DNA of 10,277 nucleotides from DATLFA01 sp039934635 (GTDB taxonomy: Bacteria; Actinomycetota; Acidimicrobiia; Acidimicrobiales; WLNW01): assembly GCA_039934635.1 (NCBI GenBank), contig JBDTLT010000200.1:1-10277 (forward strand), read 5' to 3'. Of this stretch, positions 1 through 7,209 are shown one piece after another. The notes below the pieces were generated by a model that saw only the letters and a program-made list of their open reading frames with translations, did not search any database and had not been told where the DNA came from. The translations under genes were made by a program, and so were the position numbers. Each line of letters opens with the position of its first letter. Within the stretch, counting starts at the first letter, position 1.

Positions 1-29
1 CTGCAATGCGACACGGAGGGTAAGCGATC

Positions 30-434
30 GTGAACGCGAAGCTCCAGAAAGCCTTTGGCTACCAGGGCGACAACCTGAATCTTCCCGTGCGGGACCTTGC
101 TGCGGCCCTGCTCTTTTACGAGACCGTGCTCGGCTTCGCTGTGCGGTCACGCACCGACGCCGCCCCCAGATCAGCCGTGCTCGCCCGGGACGACATCCAG
201 ATCGGACTCGTGGAGAACGGCGGCGATCCGACACAAGACGGCTGTGCGTTCCATGTGAAGGACCTCGAGGCGTTGCTGGCCGAGTTCAAGGCCAACGGGC
301 TCGAGAAGGAACTTACTGACGTCAAAATCGAACAACAGGACGACGTGCCATGGAAAGTGTTTTACGTCGTCGCTCCCGACGGCTTGTGCTATTGGTTCGG
401 TGAAGCACAAGCGCGCGGGATCGCCAGCGCCTGA
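30..434 (+). CDS. VOC (vicinal oxygen chelate / glyoxalase-fold) family protein
   Basis: A 134-aa protein with a single glyoxalase/bleomycin-resistance-type fold unit pair. Residues 17-36 read as the usual opening of the family (N-L-P-V-R-D-L, then A-L-L-F-Y-E-T-V-L-G-F). The later strand has A-F-H-V-K-D-L-E around residues 73-80, and the C-terminal strand ends V-A-P-D-G-L-C-Y-W-F-G-E at 114-125. In metal-binding members the ligands come from the first strand (often His), a mid His and a C-terminal Glu. Here His75 and Glu125 are possible ligands, but the first-strand position is Asn17, so the metal site may be altered or the protein may be non-catalytic. The GTG start at 30 is supported by GGAGGG at 15-20, 9 nt upstream. 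It lies 24 bp before the amidohydrolase gene and is probably co-transcribed with it. The substrate is unknown; lyase, dioxygenase and resistance roles all occur in this fold. Confidence 0.88.
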   Translation: MNAKLQKAFGYQGDNLNLPVRDLAAALLFYETVLGFAVRSRTDAAPRSAVLARDDIQIGLVENGGDPTQDGCAFHVKDLEALLAEFKANGLEKELTDVKIEQQDDVPWKVFYVVAPDGLCYWFGEAQARGIASA

Positions 435-458
435 TCGGATTCAACGGAGGGGGGAGCC

Positions 459-2180
459 ATGTTCGATGTCGTCATCCGCGGTGGCGAGGTGGTCGACGGC
501 ACCGGTGCGCCGCGGCGTCGAGCCGACGTAGCGATCATGGACGGCCGCATCGTGCGGATCGGCCGCGTCGACGGCGAGGCGGCCACGGTTATCGACGCGA
601 CCGGCAAGGTGGTGACGCCGGGCTTCGTCGACGTGCATACGCATATTGACGCGCAGGCGTTTTGGGATCCCGCGCTCACGCCGTCGTCATTGCATGGCGT
701 GACGACAGTTTTTGCGGGCAATTGCGGCTTCTCGATCGCACCGCTGTCCGATGATCCTGCGGACGCCGACTACCTGCTGCGCATGCTCGCCCGCGTCGAA
801 GGCATGCCGACCGAGTCGTTGCGTCTCGGCGTGCCGTGGGACTGGCGGTCCACCGCGGAATACTTCGACTCTCTCGAAGGCGCGCTCGGTATCAACGCAG
901 GTTTCATGGTCGGCCACTCCGCCATCCGTCGCGTCGTGATGGGCGCGAGTGCCACCCACGGACCAGCAAACTCCGATGACCTCGCCGCCATGAAGCGCCT
1001 TCTGCACGATGGTCTTGCCGCCGGCGCCATTGGGTTCTCGTCGTCTTTGTCGCGTGCCCACAACGACGCCGACGGCGCGATGGTGCCTTCGCGCTACTCG
1101 ACGCCCGAAGAGCTCGTCGAGCTGTGCCGCGTGCTGTCGCACTACGAAGGCACCTCGATCGAATTCAACCCGTGCACTAGTGCCACGCCGTTCGATGAAT
1201 GGTCGACCGATCTCACCACCGCCATGTCGGTGGCGGCACAACGCGCCGTGAACTGGAACGCGTTGTTCGTCAAAGCCGACAACGCCGACTACTGCCAGAG
1301 CAAGCTCGAGCTGTCCGATCATGCGCGTGCACACGGTGGCCGTGTCATCGCGCTCACCGTGCCGATCAACACCGGCGCGCGCCTCAACTTCCGCAGTGGC
1401 TTCGTCTACGACGCAGTGCCGGGTTGGGAAGATGTCATGCTCGCGCCACTCGATACGCGTCTGGCCCAGTTCCGCGACGCCGGCGTTCGCGCCAGGCTTG
1501 CCGAGAACGCGGCGAAGCCCCACACCATGAAGGCGGCGACTGCATGGGCGGATCTCATCATCTTCGACACGTTCGCGCCCGAGAATCAGCAATACCGCGG
1601 CTCGCGCGTGAGCGACATCGCCCGCGATCAGGGGCGCCCACCGTTCGAGGCGCTGGCCGACATCGTGGTCGCCGATGAACTGAATACCTGTTTCGGCAGC
1701 AAGGCCGAGGAGGAGTCCGACGACGACTGGAACGAGCGGCTCGAGATCTGGCGCGATTCCCGCACGGTCATTGGCGCGTCCGACGCGGGGGCCCACCTCG
1801 ACCTCCTCGCGCTGTTCAACTACCCGACGGTGCTGCTCGGCCGGGCGGTGCGCGAGCGAGCGCTGCTCCCTCTCGAAGAGGCCGTCCAACTGCTCACGGA
1901 CCGGCCGGCGCGTTTGTACGGATTGCGCGAACGCGGCCGCGTTGTCGAAGGATGGTTTGCCGATCTCGTTGTCCTCGATGAAACACGCGTCGGTTCTACC
2001 GACCTCGAGATGCGCTACGACCTGCCGGGAGCGGCGGGGCGGCTCTACGCCGAGGCCACGGGTATCGATCACGTCTTCTGCAACGGCGTTGCCGTCGTTT
2101 CGGGTGGCGTGCTCACGGGCGCGCTAGCGGGAAGCGTCATGCGCGCCGGCCGCGACACAATCACCCCTACCTTCGACTGA
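459..2180 (+). CDS. N-acyl-D-amino-acid deacylase-like amidohydrolase (amidohydrolase_3 type)
   Basis: A 573-aa cytoplasmic metal-dependent hydrolase. The N-terminal small beta domain (about 1-50; V-I-R-G-G-E-V-V-D-G-T-G) leads into the barrel with T-P-G-F-V-D-V-H-T-H-I-D, giving the HxH metal pair His60/His62. G-N-C-G-F-S-I-A-P (87-95) carries Cys89, the position of the metal-bridging Cys in D-aminoacylases. G-H-S-A-I-R-R is at 152-158, S-D-A-G-A-H at 441-446 supplies the catalytic Asp442, and the C-terminal beta domain (W-F-A-D-L-V-V-L-D, 499-507) closes the protein. Length fits the longer actinobacterial members rather than the roughly 480-aa classical enzymes. The mid-barrel His motifs of classical D-aminoacylases (T-H-x-R and S-H-x-K type) are not obvious: the corresponding stretches read E-F-N-P-C and W-N-A-L-F-V-K-A-D. 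The substrate may therefore not be an N-acyl-D-amino acid. The ATG start has a GGAGGGGGG run at 446-454. Probable operon with the VOC gene. Confidence 0.9.
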   Translation: MFDVVIRGGEVVDGTGAPRRRADVAIMDGRIVRIGRVDGEAATVIDATGKVVTPGFVDVHTHIDAQAFWDPALTPSSLHGVTTVFAGNCGFSIAPLSDDPADADYLLRMLARVEGMPTESLRLGVPWDWRSTAEYFDSLEGALGINAGFMVGHSAIRRVVMGASATHGPANSDDLAAMKRLLHDGLAAGAIGFSSSLSRAHNDADGAMVPSRYSTPEELVELCRVLSHYEGTSIEFNPCTSATPFDEWSTDLTTAMSVAAQRAVNWNALFVKADNADYCQSKLELSDHARAHGGRVIALTVPINTGARLNFRSGFVYDAVPGWEDVMLAPLDTRLAQFRDAGVRARLAENAAKPHTMKAATAWADLIIFDTFAPENQQYRGSRVSDIARDQGRPPFEALADIVVADELNTCFGSKAEEESDDDWNERLEIWRDSRTVIGASDAGAHLDLLALFNYPTVLLGRAVRERALLPLEEAVQLLTDRPARLYGLRERGRVVEGWFADLVVLDETRVGSTDLEMRYDLPGAAGRLYAEATGIDHVFCNGVAVVSGGVLTGALAGSVMRAGRDTITPTFD

Positions 2181-2202
2181 CATGGGCACACCGCGCGCGT
2201 GG

Positions 2203-2235
<33 letters not shown>

Positions 2236-2290
2236 ACGTAAACGGCAACTACCCGAGAAATCTGCCGTGACCCTCCGCCCGGCGTCCGCG

Positions 2291-2470
2291 TCAGCTGGAG
2301 TCGCGGATGGTGGCCGCCGGACGGGCTCCGCGGCGATAGTCGTCGAGCGACCGGGGCAAAGGCTCGCGGCTGTATCCCTTCGCGCCGTTCGTCACACGGG
2401 TCATCCAGCGGACGCCTACCGCGACCGCCACGACAATCACGACGATCATTGCCCTACGAATGCGCCGCAT
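2291..2470 (-). CDS. Small single-pass membrane protein, 59 aa, unknown function
   Basis: Reading the minus strand from the ATG at 2470 to the TGA at 2291 gives 59 residues. The architecture is protein-like: a basic N-terminus (M-R-R-I-R-R), one strongly hydrophobic segment at about 7-22 (A-M-I-V-V-I-V-V-A-V-A-V-G-V), then a polar basic tail of about 37 residues ending A-T-I-R-D-S-S. Most codons end in G or C, as expected for a real gene in this genome and better than the other frames here. A GAAGGG site lies about 11 nt upstream of the ATG. The charge pattern (basic start, then helix) is compatible with a signal anchor, but with a basic tail the topology is uncertain. It is convergent with the amidohydrolase gene and divergent from the glycosyltransferase remnant. 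I do not recognise the family. A second Met at residue 8 is a less likely start. Confidence 0.6.
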   Translation of the reverse strand: MRRIRRAMIVVIVVAVAVGVRWMTRVTNGAKGYSREPLPRSLDDYRRGARPAATIRDSS

Positions 2471-2494
2471 TGTCGACGTGCCCTTCAGTGTTGG

Positions 2495-2532
2495 GGCCCG
2501 GCGCAGCGAGGAGAGACACGTTGCGCCGGGCC
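2495..2532. other. Inverted repeat, 11-bp perfect stem, 16-nt loop
   Basis: The left arm at 2495-2505 (GGCCCGGCGCA) is the exact reverse complement of the right arm at 2522-2532. The loop spans 2506-2521. It begins 25 bp upstream of the ATG of the 59-aa membrane-protein gene, so on the minus strand it would sit in the 5' leader or promoter zone. No T-run follows on either strand, so a classical intrinsic terminator is not supported. It could be a leader hairpin, an operator-like site or a transcription barrier between the divergent genes. Confidence 0.7.
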
Positions 2533-2577
2533 ACTACGTGGTTCCCGGTCCATTAATCGTCGGGGGTGACCGAGGCC

Positions 2578-2593
2578 GTTACGCCGTTACGCC
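2578..2593. repeat. Tandem duplication of GTTACGCC
   Basis: Two adjacent exact copies of the octamer GTTACGCC in the non-coding gap between the small membrane-protein gene and the glycosyltransferase remnant. Only two copies are present, so this may be chance or a local slippage product. I see no other gene in 2471-2653. Confidence 0.5.
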
Positions 2594-2653
2594 AGGCGAT
2601 CGAACCTTCTCGTGTGGCTATTTCGGGTGTGTAGGGTTCCCCAAGAGACTCTG

Positions 2654-3464
2654 ATGGTGCGACCGAAGGGACGGTAACTCCGTCGCCGTCGTCCCGTTCG
2701 GCTCCTTATCAAGGCAAGTCAGAGCAGAGCGCCCGCTTCCCTTTCGAACGAGTCGGCGGCGCCGGACGAGACCCGCAGTCGTTGGCGGCTTGCCCCTCTC
2801 GGATTGGTCGTCGCTCTTGCGGTGCTGTTGGTGGTCAATGCTGCGCCTTGGTCGGGTGCGGGTTTCGGTGAGAGCCACGCCGGCCGCAATGCCGCGTTGT
2901 AGGGGCTGTCGAGCCGCGCCCTGCGTGAAGAGCCGATCGGTAATCGTTTGGGTGGTGAGCTCGAACCGGGCTACACGTACGCGAACCATCCACCGCTGAT
3001 CGTCGGTGAGGCAGCGCTGGTCGAAACGATCGCGGGCGAGCATCGAATCGTTACCCGATCGCCGGCGTGGGGATCGGCGATGTTCTTGGTCTACGGCACG
3101 ATGCTCGACACGCCGATCACATCGTTGCCGTTCATGCTGGCAATCGTTCGTCGTCGCCGTGATGGCTGCAACGGCGCTGGCGTTGGTCATCGGTATGGTC
3201 GGTATTGCCTTCGCAGTGTGCGATGCGCGAGTGGGGGCCTTGTTCGGATTGAGCGCGGCCGCGGTGATTGGATACGGCATATTCTGTCGTGGTGGCGCCG
3301 AGATGCACGACTACTGGAACTACGCCGCCCTCGTTCCGCTCGCTGTCGCGGCGTCTGCCGGGTTCGATCACCTCGCCCGGGCGCTCCTCGAAGCGGACGC
3401 GTTCGCCATTGAAGGGCCATACGGACTAGTGCCGGCGAGCGTCGCGAACCGCGCCAGGTCCTGA
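2654..3464 (+). pseudogene. Eroded GT-C (GT39/PMT-like) membrane glycosyltransferase remnant
   Basis: Conceptual translation pieces together parts of a multi-pass glycosyltransferase. In frame with the ATG at 2654, a TAA at 2675-2677 stops after 7 codons. The same frame continues with a first membrane helix (A-P-L-G-L-V-V-A-L-A-V-L-L-V-V-N) and the luminal loop G-F-G-E-S-H-A-G-R-N-A-A-L. A TAG at 2900-2902 then stands where a Trp (TGG) would be natural. It resumes as G-L-S-S-R-A-L-R-E-E and Y-T-Y-A-N-H-P-P-L-I-V, typical of the loop after helix 1 in GT39-like enzymes, then G-T-M-L-D-T-P-I-T-S-L-P-F. At about 3145-3165 the reading shifts by +1 into a frame with two hydrophobic helices and H-D-Y-W-N-Y-A-A-L-V-P-L-A, a usual C-terminal signature, ending at the TGA at 3462-3464. 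The total is about 260 codons against roughly 450-550 for an intact enzyme, so the central helices appear deleted. The enzyme would have moved a sugar from a lipid carrier at the membrane. The family call is from motif resemblance only. Confidence 0.65.
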
Positions 3465-3612
3465 GGAGCGCTCTCGAGCCTGCGTGCTCACACCGTCGAA
3501 GTTGCCGACGTGCGACAATTCACCGGAGGAAATGCACGACGAAGTCGATAGACGCGACACGGCGGTGCGCACGAACTCGAACACGCACCGACGACTCGCC
3601 CGGAGACCGGCC

Positions 3613-4137
3613 ATGACGAAGAGGAAGCGGCAACCGCCCGAGAACCTGCCGTGGACCCTTCCGCACGACGAGGCGGGGCGGCTTTCCGATGACAAGCTCG
3701 ACGGTTTGGCCGTCCCGAGGCTCGAATCAGCAGTTGTGCCGATGAGTGGATACCTCGCCGCCGTGGAAGATGCGTTGCGTAGCATGCAGGGCGCGTGCCT
3801 GAATGTCGGCGCGGAAGGCAAGTTCATCGGGCGCGTCGAGACCACCGATCAGGGACCGCTTTGGCTTTCGGCGTATTGGGTGCAAAGCGCACGAGCAGAC
3901 CCGATACGTCAGTGGTACCTGCAATATGTGATCACCAATCCGCGGTACTACATGAAAGACATGCTCACGATGACGCCGTGCATCCACCTGATCGACCACC
4001 CCGATCGACCGGCGATCTGCGACATGTTCTACGGCACCTACTTCGAATCCGATACCAACTTCGAGATTGCTCCCTCTCAGGTACAAGAACACCTGAGGAA
4101 GGGCACGAAAAAGCTCGTCGTCCGTCACCCCACCTGA
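3613..4137 (+). CDS. Hypothetical protein, 174 aa, partner of the downstream amidohydrolase
   Basis: A soluble-looking protein with no signal peptide or membrane helix. It has a basic N-terminal tip (M-T-K-R-K-R-Q), a P-W-T-L-P stretch, then a region rich in aromatics (W-L-S-A-Y-W-V-Q, Q-W-Y-L-Q-Y-V-I-T-N-P-R-Y-Y-M) and a C-terminal part with I-H-L-I-D-H-P and C-D-M-F-Y-G-T-Y-F, ending K-L-V-V-R-H-P-T. I do not recognise the family. I chose the ATG at 3613 because GGAGA lies at 3602-3606, 6 nt upstream. The frame is open further upstream, with an ATG at 3532 directly behind GGAGGA (only about 2 nt spacing), so a 201-aa form is possible. The stop is 17 bp before the amidohydrolase_2 start, whose ribosome binding site lies in that gap. 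This implies co-transcription and a linked role, perhaps as a small subunit or a companion enzyme; that role is inference. The gap 3465-3612 shows nothing else. Confidence 0.75.
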   Translation: MTKRKRQPPENLPWTLPHDEAGRLSDDKLDGLAVPRLESAVVPMSGYLAAVEDALRSMQGACLNVGAEGKFIGRVETTDQGPLWLSAYWVQSARADPIRQWYLQYVITNPRYYMKDMLTMTPCIHLIDHPDRPAICDMFYGTYFESDTNFEIAPSQVQEHLRKGTKKLVVRHPT

Positions 4138-4154
4138 TCGATAACGGAGGCCAC

Positions 4155-5285
4155 ATGGCGCCCACGAATATGTTGTCCTCGGATTCTCACATCGTCGAAC
4201 CGCCAGATCTGTGGGCGACTCGGCTCGATCGCGAGTACCGCGAGCGGGGTCCGACTGTGCGCCACCTCGACAACGGTGACTGGTGGTTCATCGACGGGCG
4301 TCAGACCATGTCGTTCGTCGGTTTTCAAACCGGGGTCCGGTTCGACAAGGACGTCACCGAGCTGCGCACCTCGTCCGTCTTCGGCGACGTGCGGCTCGGA
4401 GCGTACGATCCGCGAGCGTTCATCGACGAGAACGAGCGTGACGGCGTCGTGGGGTCAGTGTTGTATCCGAGTCAAGGCCTGATGTGTTTCGGCATCGCGG
4501 ACTCGGCGCTGTGTTCGGCAACGATGCGCGCCTACAACGACGCGCTCGCCGACTTCTGCAGCGAGGATCGGCGCCGGCTCAAGGGCGTCGGCATGGTGAA
4601 TGTCGACGATCCGCTCGAAGGCGTTCGCGAAATGAAGCGTTGTCGTGAGCTCGGCCTCGGCGCGGTGATGATCACCGTCTCGCCGCCGCCCGACAAACCC
4701 TACGACCATCCGATGTACGAGCCTTTCTGGTCGGCGGCCGAAGATCTCGCGATGCCCGTTGCAATGCACGTCGCCACCGGCCGCACCGCGTTGTCGCCCG
4801 ACCCGAATCAGACGAGCATCCTCAACGTCGCCGCCTCCGCGTTGTGTATGCAGGACGTGATGTTCCGCAAGTCGATCGCCGACATCATCCTCGGTGGCGT
4901 ATTCGAGCGACATCCCAACTTGCGTATGGGGTCCGTCGAGCATGAAGTGTCATGGGTTCCGTACTTCCTCTGGCAGATGGACTACTGCTACACCGACCGG
5001 CCGGCACGCGCTCACTGGCATCGGTACGCAGACAAGGACGCGTTGCCGTCGCGCTACTGGCGCGACCACATGTGGGTCAGCTTCCAGGAGGATCCCCACC
5101 TCACGCGCATCATCGATGTGGTGGGAGTGGAAACGCTGGCATGGGGCTCCGACTATCCGCACACCGAATCCACCTTCCCGCAGTCACGGGCGATGATCGA
5201 CCGATTCCTCGCCGGAGTGCCCGAGGACCAGCAGCGGGCGATCGTGCGCGACAACACTGCCCGGTTGTTCGCGTTCGACGTCTAA
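4155..5285 (+). CDS. Amidohydrolase_2 family metal-dependent hydrolase (ACMSD-like fold)
   Basis: A 376-aa cytoplasmic TIM-barrel hydrolase or decarboxylase of the amidohydrolase_2 superfamily. The N-terminus has S-D-S-H-I-V-E-P-P-D-L-W (9-20), the common opening of the actinobacterial branch in which the HxH pair becomes D-S-H with His12. Later motifs are M-H-V-A-T-G (204-209, His205), S-V-E-H-E-V-S-W-V-P (260-269, His263) and G-S-D-Y-P-H-T-E-S-T (331-340), with Asp333 as the likely catalytic acid. The ATG start has GGAGG at 4146-4150, 5 nt upstream. Length is normal for the family and no defect is visible. Relatives are found in aromatic, steroid and lipid catabolism clusters and often lack a proven substrate; no neighbour here fixes the pathway. 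It follows the 174-aa hypothetical gene by 17 bp and precedes the ABC pair by 67 bp, so it may be the last gene of a two-gene unit or may read into the transporter. Confidence 0.93.
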   Translation: MAPTNMLSSDSHIVEPPDLWATRLDREYRERGPTVRHLDNGDWWFIDGRQTMSFVGFQTGVRFDKDVTELRTSSVFGDVRLGAYDPRAFIDENERDGVVGSVLYPSQGLMCFGIADSALCSATMRAYNDALADFCSEDRRRLKGVGMVNVDDPLEGVREMKRCRELGLGAVMITVSPPPDKPYDHPMYEPFWSAAEDLAMPVAMHVATGRTALSPDPNQTSILNVAASALCMQDVMFRKSIADIILGGVFERHPNLRMGSVEHEVSWVPYFLWQMDYCYTDRPARAHWHRYADKDALPSRYWRDHMWVSFQEDPHLTRIIDVVGVETLAWGSDYPHTESTFPQSRAMIDRFLAGVPEDQQRAIVRDNTARLFAFDV

Positions 5286-5340
5286 CCCAAGCGCTCGGAG
5301 TCGCACGGTTAATCACGGAAACGATTCTTCGGCGGCGTCG

Positions 5341-5348
5341 TAGGATCG
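5341..5348 (+). promoter_or_regulatory. TAGGAT element just before the first ABC gene (SD or leaderless -10)
   Basis: TAGGAT at 5341-5346 ends 6 nt before the GTG at 5353. The AGGA core can serve as a Shine-Dalgarno site. The same hexamer fits the actinobacterial TAnnnT -10 pattern at the distance seen in leaderless mRNAs. No convincing -35 element is visible about 17 nt further upstream, so either reading is tentative. Confidence 0.3.
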
Positions 5349-5352
5349 CGGC

Positions 5353-7209
5353 GTGCGACTGGCTGACCGGGGGATCTGGCAGGTAGCTCGGGGGGCTTGG
5401 TCGGTTGCTCGAACCCTTCCGGCCGTGAGCCGACGGTGGACGGCCGCCCTGGCTACGGGGACTCTTGTTCAGGTCGCGTGCACGATCGGCACCGCGTTCG
5501 CGACCGCGATGATCGTTCGTGCGGCGCCCGCGGTGGCGCGTGACGGTGCCGCCGCGTCGACGTGGTCGAGCGCGGTGAGAGGCGCGTGGTTGCTCGGCGG
5601 GTTGTTCGGTGTCCGTGTGTTGGCGATCCACGGGGCCGGGTTGTCCGCGCGTGTGTTGGCGCGCCGACTCGACCAGACGCTGCGCGAGCGAGTGATTGGG
5701 GCGGCATTGCTGCCGGCCGGCGTTGCTCATTTCGAAGATGCCGAGCTCAAGGGGGCGTTCAGCTCGGCGAGGAACCTCTCACCATTGGGTCTCTCGCCGG
5801 GCGCCGCGGCATCCAACATCGGCTGGTGTTTCGGCCGACGACTGGAGATGGTCTGCTACGTGGTCATCTTTGCCTTTTATTCGTGGCCGATCGCGCTCGG
5901 CATGGCCGTGGTGTTCGTACTCGGCAACGCGGAGATGTATCGGCTCTTGATGACGCAGATCCTCAACAGTCGTTTCGTCCTGCCTCCGGCGGGCCCCGCG
6001 TATTACCGCGACCTGTCAGTGCTGCCGGCCGCGGCCAAGGAGGTGCGAGTCTTCGCATTGGGTGACTGGTTGCGCGAGCGGTACTCCACCGGCCAGGGCG
6101 CGTATTTGCAGAAGGCGTGGAGCAAACGCCGGTTCGTTTCGCTCTCGACGGTCATCGCGTTGGGCGCGTCGGGAGCCATGACGTTGATCTCGCTCTCCTA
6201 CTTCGGGCTCGCCGCGATCCGAGGTGCGATAGATGCCGGAGACTTCACGCTGTTGGTGATGGCGACGTTTTCGCTGACCCCACCGGCCATCCCGCAGGAT
6301 GTCGCGTTGGTCTACGGGACACGCGTGATACCTCAGATCACGAACGCCGAGGCGATCGCCCATCGGCAACGGCAGGCCGAATCGGAGGGCACGGCGACCG
6401 CCCCGAAGAGCGTCTCGTCGATCGACTTTCGCGGCGTCTCGTTTCGTTACCCGAACGCTGAGGCTGACGTACTGCGCGACGTGGATCTCCACCTACGCGC
6501 CGGTGAAGTCACGGCGCTGGTCGGGGTGAACGGAGTAGGTAAAACCACGCTCATCAAACTCCTGTGCGGCTTTCACCGGCCGAGCGGTGGTCACATTCTG
6601 ATCGACGGCGTCGACGCAACAGAGTTTGATCGGCGGGATTGGTACCGGCGACTCGCCGTGTTGTTCCAAGACTTCGTGCACTATGAGATGAGCATCCGAG
6701 ACAACGTCGAGCTCGGGCACGCGGCAGACGGGGCACAGCTCGATTCGGTGGCCGCCGCCAGCGGGGCTTTGGGATTTGTCGAGCGCCTACCGGGCGGTTG
6801 GTCCACGCCGTTGGCGACACACCTCGAAAACGGCGCTGAACTCTCTGGTGGCGAATGGCAACGACTCGCATTGGCTCGGGCCTTGTCCGCCGTCGAACGC
6901 GGGGCGCGGGTGCTGGTGCTGGACGAGCCGGCCGCGAGCCTCGACGTGCGCGCCGAATCCGCACTCAACGAGCGGCTCGTGCAGTTCGCTCACGCCACGC
7001 CGCAGCGCTCCTCGCTCGTTGTGCTCCTGGTGTCGCATCGCTTGTCGACCGTGCGCCGCGCCGACCGCATTGTCGTCCTCGACGATGGCGGCGTCGTGGA
7101 GGACGGGACACACGACCAACTCATCGGTCTCGGCGGGCATTACGCCGCGCTCTTCGACGCGCAGGCCGCTCGCTATCGCGCCGACGCCGCCTCGGAGGCT
7201 CTCTCATGA
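5353..7209 (+). CDS. ABC exporter half-transporter A (membrane domain fused to ATPase)
   Basis: A 618-aa protein with an N-terminal membrane domain (hydrophobic stretches near 31-57, 76-97, 166-191, 262-290 and 297-315) and a C-terminal ATPase domain from about 355. The ATPase has Walker A G-V-N-G-V-G-K-T-T (391-399), Q-loop Gln439 in L-F-Q-D, the ABC signature L-S-G-G-E-W-Q-R (497-504), Walker B L-V-L-D-E-P with catalytic Glu525, and the H-loop His562 in S-H-R. All catalytic residues are therefore present. The linker before the last helices has K-E-V-R-V-F (229-234), shared with the partner protein and probably part of the coupling region. The GTG start at 5353 gives a short basic N-terminus. 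Its stop overlaps the next start as ATGA, implying translational coupling and a heterodimer in the cytoplasmic membrane. The cargo (lipid, peptide or drug) is not indicated, and no precursor peptide or modification enzyme is nearby. Confidence 0.93.
   Translation: MRLADRGIWQVARGAWSVARTLPAVSRRWTAALATGTLVQVACTIGTAFATAMIVRAAPAVARDGAAASTWSSAVRGAWLLGGLFGVRVLAIHGAGLSARVLARRLDQTLRERVIGAALLPAGVAHFEDAELKGAFSSARNLSPLGLSPGAAASNIGWCFGRRLEMVCYVVIFAFYSWPIALGMAVVFVLGNAEMYRLLMTQILNSRFVLPPAGPAYYRDLSVLPAAAKEVRVFALGDWLRERYSTGQGAYLQKAWSKRRFVSLSTVIALGASGAMTLISLSYFGLAAIRGAIDAGDFTLLVMATFSLTPPAIPQDVALVYGTRVIPQITNAEAIAHRQRQAESEGTATAPKSVSSIDFRGVSFRYPNAEADVLRDVDLHLRAGEVTALVGVNGVGKTTLIKLLCGFHRPSGGHILIDGVDATEFDRRDWYRRLAVLFQDFVHYEMSIRDNVELGHAADGAQLDSVAAASGALGFVERLPGGWSTPLATHLENGAELSGGEWQRLALARALSAVERGARVLVLDEPAASLDVRAESALNERLVQFAHATPQRSSLVVLLVSHRLSTVRRADRIVVLDDGGVVEDGTHDQLIGLGGHYAALFDAQAARYRADAASEALS

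Noticed and set aside
687..2072. Long minus-strand open frame (461 codons) inside the D-aminoacylase-like gene
   Set aside because: It mirrors the codon structure of the + strand gene, is full of Arg/His/Val typical of high-GC antisense frames, and has no recognisable domain.
2618..3280. Minus-strand 220-codon frame across the glycosyltransferase remnant
   Set aside because: It is low-complexity, rich in Arg/Thr/Gln, without any domain or membrane pattern. The + strand reading in two frames gives clear glycosyltransferase motifs instead.
3795..4154. Upstream in-frame extension of the amidohydrolase_2 gene to 3795
   Set aside because: The extension overlaps the 174-aa gene and reads as non-protein-like sequence. 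The ATG at 4155 has a good GGAGG site and begins exactly at the family's N-terminal motif.
5110..5730. Minus-strand 206-codon frame over the amidohydrolase/ABC junction
   Set aside because: It is Arg/Pro/Gln-rich antisense composition with no motif, covering the ends of two clear + strand genes.
6855..7205. Upstream in-frame extension of the second ABC gene
   Set aside because: It overlaps the ATPase domain of the first ABC gene and is Arg-rich shadow sequence. The ATGA overlap start at 7206 is the standard coupled arrangement.
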